A stretch of 38,826 bases of DNA from Promethearchaeota archaeon (GTDB lineage Archaea > Asgardarchaeota > Lokiarchaeia > Sigynarchaeales > SOKP01). Below, piece by piece: positions 18,243 through 25,423 of this stretch (position 1 is the first letter of the stretch; every line of letters begins with the position of its first letter). The DNA lies in the NCBI GenBank assembly GCA_019894735.1, contig JAGXOB010000012.1, positions 1 through 38,826 on the forward strand. Direction: 5' to 3'. The notes below the pieces were generated by a model. It searched no databases. It had not been told where the DNA came from and saw only the letters and a program-made list of their open reading frames with translations. The position numbers were made by a program, and so were the translations under genes.

Positions 18243-18959
18243 TTATAATTTACTCATTAAATCTTCCTTTTCTTGATCACTCAATAATTTAAATTTTCCA
18301 TCGTCTTTCATAATGAAAGCTACATCACAAGTATCCTTACTTAAATTATCGCCCATTAATTCCTTCAATGTTCTCAATGGTAATAATTTTAATTCCTCAT
18401 CATTTATATCTTCTTTATAATTTTCTTCAAGGTAAGTTCTTGCTTCAGTCGCTCCTGACCCAATCGCAAAGGCTTTATACCCCCACATAGCTCCACTTGG
18501 ATCCGTCAGATACAAGGAAGCCTCTCCATTGCTGTCTACTCCAGCTATAAGGAAGCTTACCCCAAAAGGGCGCACTCCAGCATTCTGAGTAAATAGCTGA
18601 AGATATTCGCAAATATTAAGAGTACTATCTTTAACAGAAATAATTTCATCATAATTTAAAATATTAACTTGTGCTTGGACGCGAGCTCTATCAACTAAAA
18701 CCCTTGCGTCTGCTGTTAAACCTGCAATAGCTACTCCAATATGGTCGTCAACTTTAAAAATCTTCTCAGAACCAATAACTTCTTGAAGTTCGGAACTTTT
18801 TTTCTCAACAGTGAACACAACAGAATTTCTATTTCTACATACAATAGACGTTGTTCCTCTCCTCACGGCTTCTATTGCATATTCAACCTGAAAAAGACGA
18901 CCCTCAGGGGAAAACTGAGTAATGGCCATATCATAGCCCCTTCCTGCTTGCTGGAACAT
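18243..18959 (-). CDS. psmA: proteasome alpha subunit
   Basis: Alpha-type subunit of the 20S proteasome outer rings, 238 residues. The N-terminal gate and alpha signature are clear: GRGYDMAITQFSPEGRLFQV (7-26), then EYAIEAV. Like other alpha subunits it has no propeptide or catalytic Thr. GGAGAG lies four bases before the ATG. It heads the minus-strand proteasome-exosome run, with 117 bases between it and SBDS. The 216-base gap upstream, before the HdrC-like gene, shows only AT-rich sequence. Confidence 0.96.
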   Translation of the reverse strand: MFQQAGRGYDMAITQFSPEGRLFQVEYAIEAVRRGTTSIVCRNRNSVVFTVEKKSSELQEVIGSEKIFKVDDHIGVAIAGLTADARVLVDRARVQAQVNILNYDEIISVKDSTLNICEYLQLFTQNAGVRPFGVSFLIAGVDSNGEASLYLTDPSGAMWGYKAFAIGSGATEARTYLEENYKEDINDEELKLLPLRTLKELMGDNLSKDTCDVAFIMKDDGKFKLLSDQEKEDLMSKL

Positions 18960-19175
18960 AATTCTCTCCTAATAGAATTTTTAATTAATTTTTATTATAT
19001 ATTATTTTTTGCTATTTTAATAATCAAATTATCAATAAAATTTATATTTTGTCTAAATAAACTATAATCTTTATTTTAAGAATACCTAAAATTTAATTTA
19101 CACTTTCAAAAATAAATCAAGTAAAAAAAATGTAATACTAATTATCAAGAAAAAAACTTCGTATAAGGAATGCTC

Positions 19176-20357
19176 TCACTCTTTTAATTTATCTTCTAAT
19201 CCTAAATTCTTGAATAAAGTTTGTATTTCATTTATATTTGGTTCTGAAACTGAAGGTAACCCTAATTCTGCTCTTCTTCGTTCTATAGCGGGCTGGGAGG
19301 AGATTGCCTTCGCGCTACTAAAAATTTTTTTTGCTTGTTCAACAATATAGTCTGGACCTTTACCTAAATCAATGCTTTGGTTTTTTAGCGTACTAAATAA
19401 ATCAGTTAGTTCGATATGCTGAGGACACACTTCCTCGCAAGTATGGCAATCTGTACAACCCCAAACCATTAAACTATCACCTTCTAAGAGCAGATCTTTA
19501 TAACCTAAAAGACTAATTAAAAGATTCCGTCTTGGATTATAACTTCCATTTGTAACCTTAGAAATGGGGCATTCAGTTGTGCAAATCCCACATTGCAAAC
19601 AAGGATAAAGCGAAGGATTTAACCAGATTAAATGTATAGCCCATTGCTTATCTACCTCGGATGTGATCTCTGAGGAAACATCGTCCCAGGAAGCTTTACG
19701 ATAAATATATGGGTCTTTATTAACTCGAAGTTTACGGAGGCTCTTATGATAAAACCAACCGATAAATGTAACTCCAAAGAAAAAGAAGTACACACCGCGC
19801 ATTATTATCGATACAGTTGAAGTGAATGAAACTAATGTATGGACGAAAACCATGGTCACACTCACCATCAAGAGGTTATGCAGAACTTTATTGGCACTAT
19901 ATTTGAATTTCTTATTAAAAGCATGTACTCTTAATTTTCCGACTTTTGTCACTAAGCTATTGGACATAAAAATGATCGCCAAAATCATTAATATTACGAA
20001 TGATGCCCAACTAAAATTACCCGAACGAGTTTGGATCGTGTCAAGCTCTCCTCCTATACGTAATAAAGGGTAATGTATAGATCCAAGTATTAGGGCGTTA
20101 GTCGCCATATGCATATGAAATGAATTTAACCAATGCAGACTAAAAGTAGATTCAATTGTTTTGAGTTTTATCATAATGATTATATTAAAACACATCCAAA
20201 TAAAAGAGATAATACCTAGTACGCTCCCAATTCTATGAGTTAGATCGTACGGTTCAGAATAAGTAAATGGTTCTTCAATCCAATAAATTATCGAAGCGAT
20301 TATAGGACTAATGAAGTATACAAGTAGAAATATTGTTTTTTTAACTTTTGCGGGCAT
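19176..20357 (-). CDS. membrane haem-b / HdrC-like iron-sulfur fusion protein
   Basis: Predicted membrane redox protein, 393 residues. The N-terminal 205 residues hold about six hydrophobic segments. Two of them carry histidine pairs at haem-b spacing: His81/His83 with His95, and His160 with His173, the arrangement of ferric-reductase-like domains. After about 35 soluble residues come two CxxCxxCxxxCP motifs (Cys253/256/259/263 and Cys301/304/307/311), which bind two [4Fe-4S] clusters as in HdrC. Such fusions are expected to pass electrons between a quinone or haem and a soluble partner such as an HdrD/CCG protein. No partner gene adjoins it, so the donor and acceptor are unknown. Confidence 0.8.
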   Translation of the reverse strand: MPAKVKKTIFLLVYFISPIIASIIYWIEEPFTYSEPYDLTHRIGSVLGIISFIWMCFNIIIMIKLKTIESTFSLHWLNSFHMHMATNALILGSIHYPLLRIGGELDTIQTRSGNFSWASFVILMILAIIFMSNSLVTKVGKLRVHAFNKKFKYSANKVLHNLLMVSVTMVFVHTLVSFTSTVSIIMRGVYFFFFGVTFIGWFYHKSLRKLRVNKDPYIYRKASWDDVSSEITSEVDKQWAIHLIWLNPSLYPCLQCGICTTECPISKVTNGSYNPRRNLLISLLGYKDLLLEGDSLMVWGCTDCHTCEEVCPQHIELTDLFSTLKNQSIDLGKGPDYIVEQAKKIFSSAKAISSQPAIERRRAELGLPSVSEPNINEIQTLFKNLGLEDKLKE

Positions 20358-20380
20358 CTTGGTTCAACCTTTAACCGGTA

Positions 20381-20390
20381 TTTTATATGT
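20381..20390 (-). promoter_or_regulatory. probable TATA box of the haem/HdrC-like gene
   Basis: Reads ACATATAAAA on the minus strand. It ends about 24 bases before the ATG at 20357, a spacing consistent with a very short leader. Called by inspection only. Confidence 0.35.
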
Positions 20391-20609
20391 TGTTCTGAAT
20401 AATCAACTAATACTTCATTAATCTTGGAACTTGTATAAATAAATATATTTTTTGGCTTAAAAGGATTCTTTTTTTGAAATTAAACTTGATTTTTGATTAG
20501 TTTCTTACAAAATGGTAAAACTATTGATGATTTGTGCCCTTCTGAAAAAATACAAAAGGTCGGAAAAAAGCAGTGAAATAAATTACTATTTAATTAAATT
20601 TTTCTTGCA

Positions 20610-20981
20610 TTAGGTCCAGGCAACCTTATTGATAAAAATTGACCACTCTAAGACTATCAAACCTTCATCTCTTGTATGAGCTAAAAGATAATCTCCTTCT
20701 TTTGTAATCGACCCAACGATGTTACCCTTTCCACCAACTATATTTTTGGCGGCTAGTTGAATCTCGTCGTTTTTTAAAATAGCAAATCTAAAACTTTGGA
20801 ACATTAAGGCTGATTCTTTTTCCTTCCAAGCTTTTAAAATTGCTTTAGCTTCTTCATTTGACAATTCAAAATCTTCTGATTTGAAAAGAATATTCCCATC
20901 AGAATCTAATACGAATATTTCTTCCATGCCTTCAAATTCTCGTAATTCATTTACTAAATAATCAAAACGTTGTTGTTCCAT
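20610..20981 (-). CDS. profilin-like protein (Asgard profilin candidate)
   Basis: Small cytoplasmic protein of 123 residues with a profilin-like order of elements: an N-terminal helix, two strands around IFVLDSDGNILFKSEDFELS (22-41), a helix (NEEAKAILKAW), strands SFRFAILKNDEIQLAAKN, a glycine-rich turn GGKGNIVGSIT (83-93), strand GDYLLAHTRDE, and a C-terminal helix ending FINKVAW. The FKS.DFEL..EE and KG.IVGS.TK patterns resemble Asgard profilins, which bind actin. A roadblock/LC7 domain is the main alternative because its first half looks alike, but the glycine-rich turn and late strands fit profilin better. ATG start without clear SD. Monocistronic; no actin gene in the window. Confidence 0.65.
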   Translation of the reverse strand: MEQQRFDYLVNELREFEGMEEIFVLDSDGNILFKSEDFELSNEEAKAILKAWKEKESALMFQSFRFAILKNDEIQLAAKNIVGGKGNIVGSITKEGDYLLAHTRDEGLIVLEWSIFINKVAWT

Positions 20982-21159
20982 CGCTTATATCATACCCTTC
21001 TTAGGATTATATTTAATGGATCATAAAACCACACCAATATAAATTTAATTAGAAGAAAATTAGTGAAATTTGATAAATAACTAGGATAAAATAAGAAATT
21101 TTAGATGAGAAAAAATCTTCTAAAATATTATCTCATAACTCTTATAATTTCAAATTCTT

Positions 21160-21945
21160 ATGGTAAAAAGTCTAGTTCTCTACGATAAAATCTATAACGT
21201 GTATAAAGAAGAAGATAAAAAAGAAATTTCAATTAGGTACGTCAAATACCTAAACGAGTTAACTCAAAGTTTTCCTAACACTAAAATCCGAATAAAAAAA
21301 TTAAGACAATTTGATAATAGGTTTGAGGTTATGCTCTCTGGTCCCGAGGAAGTCTTTATTTTAAATATGCTAAAAAAGAAAGTAGGGACCATAATTGAAT
21401 TTAATGAAGTTGAGACTGGCGAGATATATAAAGGAGTTATGTTAGATGTGGGAAAGATTGGATTTGGAATTTTTATAGACTGTGCTATCCTAAATCCTAA
21501 TGTTGACGTGTTACTCAATCTTTACGATCTGAGAAACCAATTGTGTAAAGGTAGAAGTGTACCATTAACAGAAATAATTACCGCATACGATTTTATCGAT
21601 CGATTTCCGGTTTACATAAAAATTACTTCAATCGATAAAGAAAAAGAACAAATTCAAGGAATTCTTGATAAACAAACCTTAGAATTATACGAAAAGCTAA
21701 TTAAAGAGAATCTTGAAGGCGTTTTTATGACCGGTGAAACTAAAGGACAATTAAAAAAAGCTCTTGTAAAAACGGGGCACTTTAGAGACATAGCTTCGAT
21801 AATTCGATACGGTTTTTTGGAGAACATTGTGATTTTGAGAGAGAATACTACCGCTCCGGGAATTATTGCAGATATAGGGAAACACCTTAAAAATTGTAAA
21901 TTAAACGCAATTAGACCTGAAAGAATCAAAAAATTATTTTTTTAA
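21160..21945 (+). CDS. DUF2110 family protein
   Basis: Archaeal protein of unknown function, 261 residues. The features that place it in DUF2110 (a family often found near transcription and translation genes) are the N-terminal SLVLYDKIYNVYK, a central VGKIGFGIFIDCAI strand pair that looks S1/OB-like, and the C-terminal APGIIADIGKHLKNCKLNAI. The middle third (VYIKITSIDKEKEQIQGILD) also resembles an RNA-binding beta barrel. No membrane segment or catalytic motif is seen. ATG start with no SD, so possibly leaderless. It converges on a tRNA pair. Function not assigned. Confidence 0.7.
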   Translation: MVKSLVLYDKIYNVYKEEDKKEISIRYVKYLNELTQSFPNTKIRIKKLRQFDNRFEVMLSGPEEVFILNMLKKKVGTIIEFNEVETGEIYKGVMLDVGKIGFGIFIDCAILNPNVDVLLNLYDLRNQLCKGRSVPLTEIITAYDFIDRFPVYIKITSIDKEKEQIQGILDKQTLELYEKLIKENLEGVFMTGETKGQLKKALVKTGHFRDIASIIRYGFLENIVILRENTTAPGIIADIGKHLKNCKLNAIRPERIKKLFF

Positions 21946-21958
21946 TAAAAGAGAATGG

Positions 21959-22031
21959 TGGGCCCAGGGAGGCTTGAACTCCCGACCTTCTCGGTGTAAG
22001 CGAGACGTCATAACCACTAAACCATGGGCCC
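21959..22031 (-). tRNA. tRNA-Val (anticodon TAC)
   Basis: Full cloverleaf on the minus strand: acceptor stem GGGCCCA with TGGGCCC, D-arm with GG in the loop, anticodon stem TCTCG/CGAGA around loop CTTACAC, T-loop TTCAAGC and discriminator A. The anticodon is TAC at loop positions 34-36. No intron. The three bases after the discriminator read CCA (21956-21958), but none of the other tRNAs here encodes CCA, so this may be chance. Confidence 0.95.
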
Positions 22032-22054
22032 TTGTTTTTTGAAGGTTATAAAAA

Positions 22055-22156
22055 CGCAATCGGAGGGATTCGAACCCTCGAGTCCGTTGGACACCGGATT
22101 AGCAATCCGGCGCTTTTGGCACGCTTCAGTGTTCTACCAAGCTAAGCGACGATTGC
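22055..22156 (-). tRNA. tRNA-Ser (anticodon GCT), with a D-arm intron
   Basis: Minus-strand cloverleaf with acceptor stem GCAATCG/CGATTGC, anticodon stem CCGGA/TCCGG around TTGCTAA (anticodon GCT), a long variable arm GTCC-AAC-GGAC, T-arm GAGGG/CCCTC and discriminator G73, all proper for serine. Between the D-arm and the anticodon stem there are 19 surplus bases. Removing 22114-22132 restores a regular D-arm (GCTT paired with GAGC) and one base before the anticodon stem. I therefore read the gene as carrying a non-canonical intron. Confidence 0.9.
22114..22132 (-). other. probable non-canonical intron in tRNA-Ser(GCT)
   Basis: Nineteen bases inside the D-arm, between about positions 23 and 24. 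A relaxed bulge-helix-bulge can be drawn: D-loop TTGG pairs with CCAA at the intron end, an inner CAC/GTG helix lies within the intron, the 3' bulge is AAG cut AA|G, and the 5' bulge is enlarged (TAGAA). Exact cut sites are uncertain by a base or so. Confidence 0.65.
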
Positions 22157-22347
22157 TTAATGTTGAAATAATCTTCAAATGGTATATTTTGCATATAAAA
22201 ATTTAAAATTTTAATACTTTTTCATTCCAACGAGTATTTTTTATTAAAGAAAAAGCTAGTTCATAGTACGTATCAATAAAAGCTTTATTCAACCTTTAAA
22301 CTTTAAAGAAAAAAAGAAAAAGAAAACCAAATAAACATGATTCAGAA

Positions 22348-22830
22348 TCATTCCTGAATTATCTCAAAGATCATCTTTTCAATCATCGGCTTTTTTGTAT
22401 AACGTTTGTCGTAGTACCAACCAACTAAATGACCTTCTAAATCCTTCTCTGGAAGTTCAGGAATGACAACTATCATTACCCCATTTGAGAGATATTTTAA
22501 TATTCTTTTATCGATTTGATGCAACTTATCGTTTCCTGAAGGATGTGTATGGCCTTGCCAAACGATGTCCACATTAAGTTCCTGTTTAAACTTACGCATA
22601 TTATAGATCTTCGATTTTTTATAGCGCATCCAACTTCTTGGTTTTACATGAGTTTTAGATTTTCTTAAATCTGGATTAATAATAAATTTATTAACAATTC
22701 CGAAGTTTTCTTTACGATCAGCAAAAATCCAGTAGTGTTCGATATTTGGGTAAGCCTCTGCAGCTTTCTGAGTAAGTTCTTTAAATAATCGATCTGGTAT
22801 TAAATACCTAAAATTTTTTGCCCCACTCAT
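22348..22830 (-). CDS. JAMM/MPN-domain metalloprotease-like protein
   Basis: Protein of 160 residues with a JAB/MPN-type zinc motif: HTH at 94-96 followed ten residues later by Asp107, the H-x-H-x10-D spacing of JAMM isopeptidases. Glu31 in NIEHYWIF is at a plausible place for the catalytic Glu. The conserved Ser three residues before the Asp is His104 here (LHQID). The family includes ubiquitin-removing enzymes, DNA-repair RadC and sulfur-carrier proteases; which applies cannot be told. Bacterial and archaeal stand-alone versions have similar length. ATG start. It lies alone between tRNA genes, with no ubiquitin, E1 or E2 gene in the window. Confidence 0.7.
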   Translation of the reverse strand: MSGAKNFRYLIPDRLFKELTQKAAEAYPNIEHYWIFADRKENFGIVNKFIINPDLRKSKTHVKPRSWMRYKKSKIYNMRKFKQELNVDIVWQGHTHPSGNDKLHQIDKRILKYLSNGVMIVVIPELPEKDLEGHLVGWYYDKRYTKKPMIEKMIFEIIQE

Positions 22831-23077
22831 TTTTACATCATCTCAAATATGGGTCAATGAACCATAAAATTTATATTTTTCTTTAATTTGTCAACCTACA
22901 TTATAAAATCCACCAGAAAAATAAAAAAAAATTTATTTTATTAAAAATAATCTATTTTAATACTTATATCACAATTTAAAAAATTAAAATCAAGAAAAAA
23001 TAGGAAATCTCTTAAATACGGATTATTCTGCAATGTGCTGTAAAAACCACACTTTGTAGAAAACCTGTAAATCTAGA

Positions 23078-23178
23078 GCACCTGTAGCCTAGTGGTAAGA
23101 CGCTGGCCTTGAGTATTTAATACAATCAAGTAAGCCAGTGCGCGAAAGCGCTCGGGGGTTCAAATCCCTCCAGGTGCG
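23078..23178 (+). tRNA. tRNA-Ser (anticodon TGA), with canonical intron
   Basis: Acceptor stem GCACCTG/CAGGTGC, discriminator G73, long variable arm GCGC-GAAA-GCGC with a GNRA loop, and T-arm GGGGG/CCCTC around TTCAAAT: a serine tRNA. Anticodon TGA is at 23110-23112. After removal of the intron the loop is CTTGAGA between stem CTGGC/GCCAG. The D-stem has one C-A mismatch (positions 11 and 24). No CCA is encoded. A second tRNA gene follows 24 bases downstream. Confidence 0.93.
23114..23132 (+). other. canonical 37/38 intron in tRNA-Ser(TGA)
   Basis: Nineteen bases. The exon-intron fold is a standard bulge-helix-bulge: central four-pair helix CTTG/CAAG, 5' bulge AGT cut AG|T, 3' bulge TAA cut TA|A, outer helix the anticodon stem, and inner helix ATT/AAT. 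Confidence 0.88.
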
Positions 23179-23202
23179 TTTTAAATTGTGGTATTGTAAT
23201 AT

Positions 23203-23306
23203 GGGCTATTAGCGCAGTCAGGTAGCGCATCCGGCTCTTAACCGGCAGGTCGGGGGTTCGATTCACTCAATCGGAAGCGATAAGTGCGAAATTCCCTCAT
23301 AGCCCG
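23203..23306 (+). tRNA. tRNA-Lys (anticodon CTT), with a T-loop intron
   Basis: Acceptor stem GGGCTAT/ATAGCCC, D-arm GCGC/GCGC with GG in the loop, anticodon loop CTCTTAA with CTT at 23237-23239, discriminator G. The T-arm is GGGGG/CCCTC but its loop is interrupted by 30 bases; splicing gives a normal seven-base loop TTCGATT. Pair 27-43 is a U-C mismatch. The gene is followed by a run of eight T. Confidence 0.93.
23263..23292 (+). other. non-canonical T-loop intron in tRNA-Lys(CTT)
   Basis: Thirty bases between positions 59 and 60. The junction is a textbook bulge-helix-bulge: outer helix is the T-stem, central helix TTCG/CGAA (23257-23260 with 23287-23290), both bulges ATT cut AT|T, inner helix CACT/AGTG. 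Confidence 0.88.
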
Positions 23307-23310
23307 CTAC

Positions 23311-23318
23311 TTTTTTTT
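23311..23318 (+). terminator. poly-T terminator after the tRNA-Lys gene
   Basis: Eight consecutive T five to twelve bases after the discriminator, the usual archaeal RNA polymerase termination signal. Confidence 0.6.
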
Positions 23319-23340
23319 ATCTAGGACAATTTAACTCTTC

Positions 23341-24282
23341 CTATAAATATTGAAAAATAACCTCAAAATCAGAAAAATCGAACGGTTTTAAGATGTAGCC
23401 ATCGGCATTACTATCTTCTAAGTTTTTCTCTACTTCAGAGCCGGGAATTGCTGTTAACAAATAAACTGCTATATTTCGAAGGTCTTTATTTGATTTAATT
23501 TGCTTACAGATGTTATATCCACTATAATCTGGTAAAATAATATCTAACAACACCAACTTTGGAGGATTGTTAGCCAATTCTTCTAAGCCTTTTGTACCAC
23601 TTACCACACCTTTGCAGGTGTAACCTTTACTTTCAAAATAACTCGTCAATAAACGAATTGTAGCTAAATCATCCTCAATTAGCAAAATATCATACTGTTG
23701 AGTTTCCGTTTTAATATTATCTAATATATTGATAATCTTTTTCTCTAAGAGTAAGGATTGGTTAAAAATATTCTGAATGGTATTAAAAACTTCTTCTTCC
23801 ATCTCGTTTTTGTAATTCTCAATTAATAGTTGGGAAAAACCTTTAATTGATGTTAGTGGCTCCTTCAAAGCATGGGATATGTTTGTGAGGGTTTGATTAT
23901 CTAATGTACTCAAATCATCGTTAACTAAACCTTCTTTTTGCTGAATAAAGTAATTCACGCTTTCTCTTATAAGTTTTGAGATAGTATTATACTTATCCTT
24001 ATGTGTTTTGATAAATTCGCCCCACTCTTCTTTGGTATCGTCTGAAACATATAATGATATGCGTTCCTTCTCCCGATCGTATATTTTCTCTCCCTTCAAC
24101 CATTTTATAAAACCTTCCGTTACGTTTCCACGCCAATTCGCATACTTATCTGTGGTGTCCTCATATTCTTTCATTAATTTTATAGCTTTTTCACTCTTCA
24201 AATCAAGATTTTTGATTTCTTCATCAGTTAATTTTGGGCTCGAATGATTGTTTTTTCCGTTTGAATTAGTAATTTTTAACAC
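23341..24282 (-). CDS. RHH / histidine-box / receiver signalling protein, copy 1
   Basis: 313 residues in three parts. Residues 73-115 (ERISLYVSDDTKEEWGEFIK, then ISKLIRESVNYFI) read as a ribbon-helix-helix DNA-binding unit. Residues 128-190 are a HisKA-like two-helix domain with SHALKEPLTSIKGFSQLL and candidate phospho-acceptor His137. Residues 197-313 are a complete receiver domain with Asp204/205, phospho-acceptor Asp247, Thr277 and Lys299. There is no HATPase domain, so it cannot autophosphorylate. The H-box lacks the acidic residue after His (Ala138) and has Glu at His+4. The start is a GTG that itself lies in a GGGTG SD-like run, with an in-frame stop two codons upstream. Copy 2 lies 136 bases upstream on the same strand. 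I infer a phosphorylation-responsive regulator. Confidence 0.75.
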   Translation of the reverse strand: MLKITNSNGKNNHSSPKLTDEEIKNLDLKSEKAIKLMKEYEDTTDKYANWRGNVTEGFIKWLKGEKIYDREKERISLYVSDDTKEEWGEFIKTHKDKYNTISKLIRESVNYFIQQKEGLVNDDLSTLDNQTLTNISHALKEPLTSIKGFSQLLIENYKNEMEEEVFNTIQNIFNQSLLLEKKIINILDNIKTETQQYDILLIEDDLATIRLLTSYFESKGYTCKGVVSGTKGLEELANNPPKLVLLDIILPDYSGYNICKQIKSNKDLRNIAVYLLTAIPGSEVEKNLEDSNADGYILKPFDFSDFEVIFQYL

Positions 24283-24418
24283 CCTTTACATTTTTACTAC
24301 AATTTTGAATTAAAGATGTTTATTAGTTCTCTACATTATAGTAATTTTACACAAAAAATAAATCTTATTCATTTATTGAATAAGGAATAATTATAAAATT
24401 TTGAAATTTTGAATTCAA

Positions 24419-25423
24419 TTAATTTGCTTTTCCGTTTAAAATTTCAAAAATAACATCAAAATCAGAGAAATTAAATGGTTTTAGAATGTAACCATTAGCT
24501 AATGATGTGCGGAAATTTTTTTTCACTTCAGATTCTGAAATTGCTGTAAGGAAGAATACTGGTATTTTCTTAAAAGAATTGTCAGTTTTTATTGTTTGAC
24601 AAATATCGTATCCACTTATGTCCGGTAAAATTATATCTAACAATATTACCTTAGGAATCGTTCGTTTTAATTCTTCTAATCCTTTTGTTCCGCTCACTAC
24701 GCCCTTACAAATGTAATCCTTATTTTCAAAATAACTTGTAATTAGTCGTATTGTTGGTAAATCATCTTCAATTAATAAAATATCGTAGGGACTAACATTA
24801 GGTTGAATATTATCTAAGAAATTCTTAATAATGTTTTCAAGTAAATTGCTCTGATCAAAGATATTTTTTATCGTTTCTTCTATGTGATTACTTAGTTTAC
24901 CCCTATATTCATCGCTTTCGAGCAATAGTTGAGAGTAGCCTTTAATAGAGGTTAACGGTTCTTTTAATGCGTGAGATATATTGGATATTGTAGTCGGATT
25001 TAATTTCGATAATTCATTTGAGACTCTACTTGAATCCTCTATAAACGCATTGACACTCTGTCGTATTAACTCGGAAAAAGTCGGAAAAGCAGGTTTGTTA
25101 ACATTAATGAAATTTTGCCAATCAGTTTTTACCTCGTCCGCAACATATAAAGATATTCGCTCCTTTGCTCTCGTATACACTTTTTCTCCTTTTAACCACT
25201 TTTTGAAGCCCTCAGTTACAACACCTCTCCAAATAGCATATTTGTCAGTCTCTTCTTGGTAAATTTTCATATATCGCTTAATCTTTTCATCAGAAAAAGT
25301 AAGATTTGTAATCTCTTCTTCACTCAGTTTCGGACTTTCTTCAGTTTTCTCTTTTTTTGAGTTTGGTGTATCTTCCTCATAATCGTTACCCTTTTTATCT
25401 GATTTAGTCCGTTCTTGCGTGAT
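24419..25423 (-). CDS. RHH / histidine-box / receiver signalling protein, copy 2 (possible ATC start)
   Basis: Paralogue of copy 1 with the same order: WRGVVTEGFKKWLKGEKVY segment, RHH-like ERISLYVADEVK plus FSELIRQSVNAFI, H-box SHALKEPLTSIKGYSQLL, then a receiver domain with IEDD, LLDIILPD, LTA and LKPF. No ATPase domain. The first in-frame ATG is at 25270, but clear homology to copy 1 (SPKLSEEEI against SPKLTDEEI) continues upstream of it, and no ATG, GTG or TTG occurs before the in-frame stop at 25448-25450. A perfect GAGGTGA at 25431-25437 lies seven bases before an in-frame ATC at 25421-25423, which I take as the probable start (334 residues). A one-base indel near 25425-25431 is the alternative. 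Confidence 0.7.
   Translation of the reverse strand: MTQERTKSDKKGNDYEEDTPNSKKEKTEESPKLSEEEITNLTFSDEKIKRYMKIYQEETDKYAIWRGVVTEGFKKWLKGEKVYTRAKERISLYVADEVKTDWQNFINVNKPAFPTFSELIRQSVNAFIEDSSRVSNELSKLNPTTISNISHALKEPLTSIKGYSQLLLESDEYRGKLSNHIEETIKNIFDQSNLLENIIKNFLDNIQPNVSPYDILLIEDDLPTIRLITSYFENKDYICKGVVSGTKGLEELKRTIPKVILLDIILPDISGYDICQTIKTDNSFKKIPVFFLTAISESEVKKNFRTSLANGYILKPFNFSDFDVIFEILNGKAN

Noticed and set aside
20610..20981. Roadblock/LC7 assignment
   Set aside because: The first half fits, but the glycine-rich turn and the strand order of the second half fit profilin better.
21956..21958. Encoded CCA end on tRNA-Val
   Set aside because: The other three tRNAs here have no CCA, so these three bases are probably chance, and I left them out of the gene.
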